Positions 1-5,823 of a stretch of 34,168 nucleotides of DNA are shown in pieces. Position numbers and translations under genes: made by a program. Numbering within the stretch: position 1 is the stretch's first letter; each line of letters starts with the position of its first letter. The notes under the pieces were generated by a model, which worked only from the letters and a program-made list of their open reading frames with translations, was not told where the DNA came from and did no database searches. Source of the DNA: Nostoc sp. CCCryo 231-06 (GTDB taxonomy: Bacteria > Cyanobacteriota > Cyanobacteriia > Cyanobacteriales > Nostocaceae); assembly GCA_023522315.1 (NCBI GenBank), contig JAHCSU010000569.1, positions 1 to 34,168 on the forward strand, written 5' to 3'.

Positions 1-1
1 C

Positions 2-391
2 AAACCTCCGTTCTACCATTTTTTTGTACCTAAGATTATATTTAGGACTGGTCTAAACAAGGGTGAGGCGAAACATACTCTGAAAAGAGCAGTGTTTTTT
101 AATCGCCTGGGAGAATTGCGCGATCGCTCTTATGAAGATCAGTTTTATCGGGCCAGTGGTTTGAATTTGGTGATTGCTGCGATCGTTCTTTGGAATACGG
201 TGTACTTAGAAAAAGCCGTTGATTATTTGAAACAAGAAGGAATGGATATTCCTGAAGAATACTTACAACATTTGTCGCCCTTGGGGTGGGAGCATATCAA
301 TCTTACTGGCGATTATGTTTGGAATTTGAAACAAGCGACCAGTTTTGACAAGTTGCGTCCTTTGCGGGTGAAGGAAAATAAGTATCGCTGA
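2..391 (+). pseudogene. tnpA: Tn3-family transposase, C-terminal part (5' end outside window or lost)
   Basis: The frame is open from base 2 and ends at 391. The conserved tail of Tn3-family TnpA is clear: an NKGEA motif (from base 56), then [33 protein letters not shown] and [15 protein letters not shown]. This is the catalytic C-terminal end of a protein usually near 950-1000 aa. The first ~18 codons do not look like the usual sequence before NKGEA, so the gene may already be rearranged there, but the window starts too late to decide. A Tn3-type terminal inverted repeat follows 27 bp after the stop, as expected for the tnpA end of such a transposon. I see the family with confidence; whether the whole element is intact is unknown. 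Confidence 0.85.
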
Positions 392-417
392 AACGCTTAT
401 TTGATAATGGTTTCAGC

Positions 418-456
418 CTTAGCGTACAATTTTCCCGTTTTGGCACGGTGATGCCC
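418..456. repeat. Tn3-family terminal inverted repeat (right end)
   Basis: Read on the minus strand this ~38-39 bp stretch begins GGGCATCACC and ends GTACGCTAAG. The TACGCTAAG inner end and a G-rich outer end are hallmarks of Tn3-family inverted repeats. It lies 27 bp after the transposase stop. The matching left repeat and the 5-bp target duplication would be outside the window, so the exact outer boundary is approximate. Confidence 0.75.
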
Positions 457-865
457 AGAGGTGATTGGTCAAACACCTTGTGGTCGAGCAACGGTTGAAG
501 CTTTACGTTTGAATCGGTCTGGTGTTGATGTGGGTAATGAACAAATTTCCGAAGTGATATGTGATTCATCACTGCCCTGGCAGGAAAAATTGTGCGTCTT
601 AGTAGCAGATAGCGCCTATAGTCAGCGTTCATTTCTGTTTGACCAATCCAAACACAAAAATGTGGTAGTGATAGCCAGAGTTCGTAGTAATCGAATTTTC
701 TACCAATCTCCACCCGTTGACGAGTCAAAGAAAAAACGTGGTTGTCCAAAAAAATACGGTGAACGGTTTAATTTAGCTGATGTTGAAACTTGGCACTCTC
801 CCGACGAGAGAACACAAATTCAGCAGACAACCTGTAAGGGTCGTCTTTTAAACTTAAACTTTTAG
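457..865 (+). pseudogene. Truncated DDE transposase fragment (cyanobacterial IS, IS4/IS701-like)
   Basis: The fragment encodes a stretch typical of large cyanobacterial DDE transposases: LPWQEKLCVLVADSAYSQ (carrying the DS of the catalytic core), VVVIARVRSNRIFYQ, a KKRGCPKKYGERFNLAD basic/aromatic stretch, and a WHSPDE motif. It starts abruptly at the outer edge of the Tn3 inverted repeat and ends early at a stop near residue 135, so both N- and C-terminal parts are missing. The natural reading is a transposase gene broken by the Tn3-family insertion and then decayed. Exact IS family assignment is from memory of the motifs, so it is tentative. The antisense frame over 303-749 is a shadow. Confidence 0.7.
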
Positions 866-936
866 TTATTGGCGATCGCAATTCTGAAAAAACTTTGTGA
901 TCTACTGATTTTCAGGTAAATAAGCTACATATATTA

Positions 937-1072
937 CAATACGGTTCAGTTAACGCCGAAAACCTTGAAATGTGTAGGTTGGGTTAAGGAACGAAACCCA
1001 ACATTTTCGGAGCTTTGTTGGGTTGCGCTTTGCTTAACCCAACCTACAATTTTCCTTAACCCAAGCGTATTG
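937..1072. mobile_element. 136-bp MITE-like element with TIRs and 10-bp target duplication
   Basis: The ends are CAATACGGTTCAGTTAA (937-953) and TTAACCCAAGCGTATTG (1056-1072), which pair at 14 of 17 positions as inverted repeats. The element is flanked on both sides by the identical 10-mer ACATATATTA (927-936 and 1073-1082), as expected from a target-site duplication. It carries no coding capacity. Inside is a perfect 16-bp inverted repeat (973-988 with 1033-1048) and an inner 8-bp pair (995-1002 with 1017-1024), so the transcript would fold into a strong hairpin. It lies just downstream of the last minus-strand transporter gene and could act as its 3' hairpin. Confidence 0.75.
973..1048. repeat. 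Strong palindromic stem-loop inside the MITE
   Basis: TGTAGGTTGGGTTAAG at 973-988 is perfectly complementary to 1033-1048, and AACCCAAC (995-1002) pairs with GTTGGGTT (1017-1024). There is no T-run typical of an intrinsic terminator, so terminator activity for the leftward operon is only possible. The TAGGTTGGGTTAAG sequence is of the kind often dispersed in cyanobacterial genomes. Confidence 0.75.
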
Positions 1073-1093
1073 ACATATATTAAGGTATAGATT

Positions 1094-2836
1094 TCAACTG
1101 AGCTTGCTCACAACCTTCCAACTCTTTGCTTGCTGCCGTGATTCCCAAAGTCGTTGATAGACTCCATTCATGGACAACAAATGTTCATGCTTGCCTCTCT
1201 CAACAATTTGTCCCTGATTAATCACTAAAATTTGATCAGCTGAAGTGATTGTAGAGAGGCTGTGAGCGATGATGATCAGGGTTTTAGACTGCACCAACGA
1301 GTTAATGGCCTTCTGAATTGCTATCTCGTTTTCTGGATCAACTGAGGCAGTTGCTTCATCCAGTAAGACGATAGGAGCATCTTTTAAAATGGCACGAGCA
1401 ATGGAAATTCGCTGTTTTTCTCCACCTGAAAGGGTTGCTCCACCTTCACCAATAATAGTGTCATAGCCATGAGGCAACTGCTGGATAAATTCATGACATT
1501 GTGAAGTTTTGGCAGATGCGATCGCTTCTTCTCTAGTAGCATCTTTTTTGCCAAATTTGATATTATTTAGAATTGTATCATTAAATAAATATACATCTTG
1601 AAATACTATGCTCATATGCGAAAGTAAATCATCTATTGGCAAGTCTTTAATGTTTACCCCACCTACCAAAATTTCACCATCATTGACATCCCAAAAACGA
1701 GCAATTAGGTTAGTAATTGTAGTTTTGCCAGAACCAGAAACACCAACTAAAGCAGTAGTGCTGCCTTCGGTAACTTGAAAGCTGATATTTTGCAAAATGG
1801 GAGTATTTTCATAACTAAAACAAACATCCAGAAACTCGATGTCAAAATTTTTTAACTCCTTGTATTCAGCAGGTTCAGGTAATGGTTTTATACGTAAAAC
1901 ATCTGTGATTCTATCTAGAGCAGCATCCATCATCCGCATCATGGCAGAATACTCTACCAACTGATGCATAGGTGCATATAATCTTAAACTTAACACTAGG
2001 AATAGTAAAAAAGTTGGCACTGTCATCTGTCCACCAAACAGTAAGTAAGAACCTACAAATAGAATAACCGCAGCACCTAAATCTAAAATTCCAGCAAAAG
2101 CCAGTACGGGTATTGTTAGCCGCGTAACCATTGCTAAATTTGCTTGCCTGTATTCATTCAGTGCCTTTTCTAACTTGTTAAAACGTTTTCCTGTCTGGTT
2201 GAATGCTTTGATAACTGCTAATCCTTGGATATATTCGATCATGCGAGAATTAGCTGAGACAATTGCCTGTTTTTGCACTTGTGCCACTTGCTTTTGTATG
2301 CGCTGAGTGCCAAAGTAGATTGCTACAGCAACCGGAACACCCGTCAGAGTTGCTAATGTCATTCGCCAGTCAACAAAGAACAGAAAGGTAGCAATTAAAA
2401 TAGGCAGGGCGATCGCACTCACAATTTTGGGATAAACCCAAGAAGGAATCGGCTCAATTTTCCGCATATCATCACTTACAAGGGAGTTTAAATCACCCAC
2501 TTGAGTTTGACTAAAGAACCCCATTGGTAATTTACGAATGTGATCGCCTAAGCGTAAACGCAAATCCCCCATCATCCGATAACTGGTGAGATAAGTAACG
2601 CGATTTGCCGTGTATAAACTCAACCCCTGGATGATTAAGCAAAGAATAATTAACCCAATCCAAATAGCTACTTTTTGGTTTTCCAAGGATTGTTTAAACA
2701 GAGCATCAAGAATCAGGTATAGAAAAGCATATGGTGCGGCTGCGAACAACGAAGAAATGATATATAGTATCGTCCCTTGAATAAGTTGCGATTTCCGTTC
2801 ACCGGCAAGATTAAATAATTCCTTAATCATTTTCAC
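1094..2836 (-). CDS. ABC half-transporter, YbtQ/IrtB-like (siderophore transport), subunit 2
   Basis: A 580-aa protein with an exporter-type transmembrane domain (about residues 1-320, six hydrophobic spans) fused to an ATPase domain. Walker A is GVSGSGKTT (365-373), the signature LSGGEKQR (469-476), Walker B IVLLDEA (489-495), and the switch histidine is H525, in AHSLST rather than the usual AHRLST. The start codon overlaps the stop of the upstream half-transporter by 4 bp, so the two are translationally coupled and probably form a heterodimer in the inner membrane. In yersiniabactin (YbtP/YbtQ) and mycobactin (IrtA/IrtB) loci, exporter-fold pairs like this import the ferric siderophore; PchH/PchI are the pyochelin counterparts. 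Direction of transport here is inferred from context only. Whether it is the P- or Q-like subunit cannot be decided by eye. Confidence 0.88.
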   Translation of the reverse strand: MKMIKELFNLAGERKSQLIQGTILYIISSLFAAAPYAFLYLILDALFKQSLENQKVAIWIGLIILCLIIQGLSLYTANRVTYLTSYRMMGDLRLRLGDHIRKLPMGFFSQTQVGDLNSLVSDDMRKIEPIPSWVYPKIVSAIALPILIATFLFFVDWRMTLATLTGVPVAVAIYFGTQRIQKQVAQVQKQAIVSANSRMIEYIQGLAVIKAFNQTGKRFNKLEKALNEYRQANLAMVTRLTIPVLAFAGILDLGAAVILFVGSYLLFGGQMTVPTFLLFLVLSLRLYAPMHQLVEYSAMMRMMDAALDRITDVLRIKPLPEPAEYKELKNFDIEFLDVCFSYENTPILQNISFQVTEGSTTALVGVSGSGKTTITNLIARFWDVNDGEILVGGVNIKDLPIDDLLSHMSIVFQDVYLFNDTILNNIKFGKKDATREEAIASAKTSQCHEFIQQLPHGYDTIIGEGGATLSGGEKQRISIARAILKDAPIVLLDEATASVDPENEIAIQKAINSLVQSKTLIIIAHSLSTITSADQILVINQGQIVERGKHEHLLSMNGVYQRLWESRQQAKSWKVVSKLS

Positions 2837-4593
2837 CGCACTCCTACAAACTGATTTTCTTCAAATGTCCAACCTTGAGCAGCAAGATGCGCCTGCCACA
2901 TTTGACTGTATAAATCAGAACTTTTCAGTAATTCTTCATGTCGTCCCTTGCCAACAATTTGCCCCTTGTTCATCACAATAATTTGATCAACTTCTATTAT
3001 TGTTGATAAGCGATGGGCAATAATTAACAGTGTTTTATTCTGAATTAACTCGCCAATTGCAGCTTGAATTTGTGCCTCATTTTCGGGATCAATAAAGGCA
3101 GTTGCTTCATCAAGAATAATAATTGGAGCATCTTTAAGAATTGCTCTGGCAATGGAAATTCGCTGCTTTTGCCCACCACTGAGTTTTGCTCCCCGTTCAC
3201 CAATTAGGGTTTCATATCCATCCACTAAGGCACTAATGAATTCATGGCAGCGAGCAGCTTTTGCTGCTGATATTACCTCGTCGATAGTGGCGTCTGGTTT
3301 GCCCATGCGGATGTTTTCAACAATGGTGTCATTGAAAAGCACAACATCTTGAAACACAAAAGCAAATGTTGTCATCAATTCTTCGAGTTTTAGGTTTTTA
3401 ATATTCACATCGCCAAGGGTAATTTCCCCTTGATTGACATCCCAAAACCGAGCAATAAGTCGGGCAATAGTCGTTTTCCCCGAACCAGAATGTCCCACTA
3501 GCGCCATAATGCTATTAGGTGGCATGACAAAGCTGATTTTGTGGAGAACTTCTTTATCCTGATATGCAAAACTAACATCCCGAAATTCAATGGTTAAATT
3601 TTGAGGAATACTAACAATTTCTCCTTCACTTAAGGGCGGTTCATTCATAATCCTATGAATGCGCTGTGCGGCTTGTTGTAATTGAACGTAATTATGAATT
3701 GCCTCAACAAATTTTAGAAAAGGCACACCAATTCCCACGCCCAATAAAATAAATAAAATAAATGTGGCTACGCTTATTTGTTCTTGATTTAAAAGCCAAA
3801 TACCAACAGGTAAAACAACGGCAATATTGGCACTAATCATGACTGTAAAAAGCGTCCAAGGAAGCAGCGATCGCAGACTCCATTTTTCTTCAAGAATCTG
3901 ATATTCTTCAACAGAGTTTTTATATTTAGCAAATGACTCTGTGGTTTGAGTAAATGCCTTAATTACTGCTATTCCTTGAACATACTCTATGATAGTGCTG
4001 TTCATTCTGTCTAAGGATGCATAGTATGCCTTTAGCAAAGGCTCTATGCCACTGAACATAAAACTTTGAGCAAGAATAGCTATTGGTATAAGTGCGATCG
4101 CCGCCAATGTCATCCGCCAATCAACAGTGAATAAATAAATTACAGTCAGCAGGAAAGTAGAAATCAGACCGACAATTTCTGGGATACCGTGGGCAATGAA
4201 CGTTTCTAAACATTCCACGTCCTCGTTCATTACTTTTTTAAGCTCACCCGTTTGATGATTATTGAAATATCCCAAAGGCAAAGTGCCTAGTTTTTGCGAT
4301 AGGGTAATACGGATATCGTAGAGAATGTTATATGCAGCAATGTGAGACAGTGAGGCTCCAATTCCTAATATTACCCAACGACCAATGATGGCAATAACGC
4401 TGATGATGGCAAGTTTCCAGATGTAGGTTTGCTCAACGGGTGGGTTAAACAATTCCAAAACAATTAAATAAGTGAGAATGAAAGGAACTAAACCTAGTGC
4501 TGTGGAAAGGAATGCAAGCACACTAGACGCAATCAGTTTGCCTTTTTGCGATCGCGCTAAGTAAAAAATATCTGTCAGTGAACCTGATGTCAT
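2833..4593 (-). CDS. ABC half-transporter, YbtP/IrtA-like (siderophore transport), subunit 1
   Basis: A 586-aa half-transporter: exporter-type membrane domain (about 1-310) then ATPase domain (about 335-570). Walker A is GHSGSGKTT (367-375), the signature LSGGQKQR (471-478), Walker B IIILDEA (491-497) and the switch histidine H527 in AHRLST, so all catalytic elements are present. The D-loop reads FIDPENE in place of the common SALD/SVDPENE. It lacks the siderophore-interacting domain found at the N-terminus of mycobacterial IrtA. It is first of the coupled ABC pair and lies downstream of the receptor and methyltransferase genes on the same strand, so all four probably serve uptake or export of the metallophore made by the divergent genes. 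A 286-bp repeat-containing gap separates it from the methyltransferase, so it may have its own promoter. Confidence 0.88.
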   Translation of the reverse strand: MTSGSLTDIFYLARSQKGKLIASSVLAFLSTALGLVPFILTYLIVLELFNPPVEQTYIWKLAIISVIAIIGRWVILGIGASLSHIAAYNILYDIRITLSQKLGTLPLGYFNNHQTGELKKVMNEDVECLETFIAHGIPEIVGLISTFLLTVIYLFTVDWRMTLAAIALIPIAILAQSFMFSGIEPLLKAYYASLDRMNSTIIEYVQGIAVIKAFTQTTESFAKYKNSVEEYQILEEKWSLRSLLPWTLFTVMISANIAVVLPVGIWLLNQEQISVATFILFILLGVGIGVPFLKFVEAIHNYVQLQQAAQRIHRIMNEPPLSEGEIVSIPQNLTIEFRDVSFAYQDKEVLHKISFVMPPNSIMALVGHSGSGKTTIARLIARFWDVNQGEITLGDVNIKNLKLEELMTTFAFVFQDVVLFNDTIVENIRMGKPDATIDEVISAAKAARCHEFISALVDGYETLIGERGAKLSGGQKQRISIARAILKDAPIIILDEATAFIDPENEAQIQAAIGELIQNKTLLIIAHRLSTIIEVDQIIVMNKGQIVGKGRHEELLKSSDLYSQMWQAHLAAQGWTFEENQFVGVR

Positions 4594-4879
4594 ACGTTTG
4601 CTTCAGTAAAAATAGTTTTGCTAAAAGTCTTCCTGTTTGTTGTAAGTAGGTGGGCGCTAAAAAATACAACTACATTAAGAAATATAAATCGCTTAAAAGC
4701 TTATATTCAAAGCGTTTCTGGCACTTTACATAAGTTTATACAGTTTGGTTTAATTGTGCCTACCTACTTAGATGCGATCGTTAACATGTATAACCTTGGA
4801 AATGTGCTAAATAGTACAAAATATTGCTCAAAAGTCAGGATAAAACTACCTCCATATCTGACTTGTATTTCAACTACCA
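4594..4879. other. Intergenic region between ABC pair and methyltransferase
   Basis: 286 bp with no convincing gene. A 105-codon plus-strand frame from 4618 runs through it into the antisense of the methyltransferase, and has no recognisable domain. It holds an imperfect inverted repeat (listed separately). No clear promoter was recognised. Confidence 0.6.
4643..4770. repeat. Imperfect inverted repeat, possible second MITE
   Basis: TAAGTAGGTGGGCGC (4643-4657) and GTGCCTACCTACTTA (4756-4770) are inverted copies matching at 13 of 15 positions, bracketing 98 AT-rich bases with no coding sequence. The flanks do not show an evident target duplication, so this could be an old insertion or another kind of dispersed repeat. 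Confidence 0.5.
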
Positions 4880-5686
4880 CTAGTTTTCTATTGGCTGTAT
4901 CTTGGTTTCGAGTATCAGGCAACTGTTACGGATAAAAGGAAGCCAAGAAAGCGATCGCAGCAGCAACGGCCAACGTTCTGGATAAAGTTGAAATAAAGAC
5001 CAGACGTTGACAAGTGATAATCCTAAAGCAGCAACCTCTTGTTCATCTTTGGGGAACCATAAAAAAGGCGCTCCTAGTTGAGCATACTTACTCCCAGTTG
5101 CTTTAGAGATCTTTCCGACCACATCCATAATCAAGGTAGCACCAGGAAAGCGCCGGCGCATCTGGTTAATTATCTCCTGTACTTGATGCGCCTCAAAGTA
5201 CATCAGTAAGCCTTCAGCGATAAACAAAATACTTGCTGGCGGTTTTGAAGCTAAAGCATCCATCCACCCAAAATCTATGACTGAACTGCTGATAAATTGA
5301 TGTTGGTCAGTTTCACTATCTAGCTGACGCCTAAAGTTTGTTACTTCAGGTAAGTCCAATTCAATCCAGTTTAGTTTTTCATGTTTGACCCGATAGTAAC
5401 GAGTGGACAAACCAGCGCCTAATTCGACAATTAGGGGATTGTTATGGCTGGCAATATGGCGAATGGCTACTTGATCAAACTGATAAGCTCGCAATGCCCA
5501 GGCGATCTGAGAAAACGGGTTATATAATGCCTCAAGTTGATCGTCCCAAGGCAGAGATTGGCTCCATTCGACAGCACGCTCATCTTGGAACAAAAAATTT
5601 GGTTGTTTTTGTTCGTCTGCTCGTCCGCGAAGAGTTAATAACATAGTGCGAGGAACACCAGTCAATTGAGATTTGAATTGTGACAT
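4880..5686 (-). CDS. SAM-dependent methyltransferase, TcmP/leucine carboxyl methyltransferase (LCM) type
   Basis: A 268-aa protein. The SAM-binding glycine motif VELGAGLSTRYYR starts near residue 87, followed by an acidic ribose-binding stretch (WIELDLPEV) and FIAEGLLMYF, all typical of the LCM family that includes the polyketide O-methyltransferase TcmP. This family methylates carboxylates or hydroxyls of small molecules. It sits between the TonB receptor and the ABC pair on the minus strand, separate from the synthetases. A tailoring role on the metallophore (carboxyl or phenol O-methylation) is a reasonable inference, but nothing in the sequence names the substrate. The length is normal for the family. 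No strong Shine-Dalgarno precedes the ATG. Confidence 0.75.
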   Translation of the reverse strand: MSQFKSQLTGVPRTMLLTLRGRADEQKQPNFLFQDERAVEWSQSLPWDDQLEALYNPFSQIAWALRAYQFDQVAIRHIASHNNPLIVELGAGLSTRYYRVKHEKLNWIELDLPEVTNFRRQLDSETDQHQFISSSVIDFGWMDALASKPPASILFIAEGLLMYFEAHQVQEIINQMRRRFPGATLIMDVVGKISKATGSKYAQLGAPFLWFPKDEQEVAALGLSLVNVWSLFQLYPERWPLLLRSLSWLPFIRNSCLILETKIQPIEN

Positions 5687-5823
5687 AAGTCAGGGTTCCA
5701 TTTCAGATATTGAATTTACGAGTGCTCTGTAAAATTTTAGCTGAGGTAGATGTCATTGAAATAACTCTTTTGAGAATATCTAAATATGATAAACAGTATA
5801 TTTAAAAGCAAAGTTTTCCTATC

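Noticed and set aside
303-749. 148-codon minus-strand frame
   Set aside because: Antisense to the transposase pieces; no recognisable domain and the plus-strand frames carry transposase motifs.
4618-4935. 105-codon plus-strand frame
   Set aside because: Runs through a repeat and into the antisense of the methyltransferase; no domain and no ribosome site.
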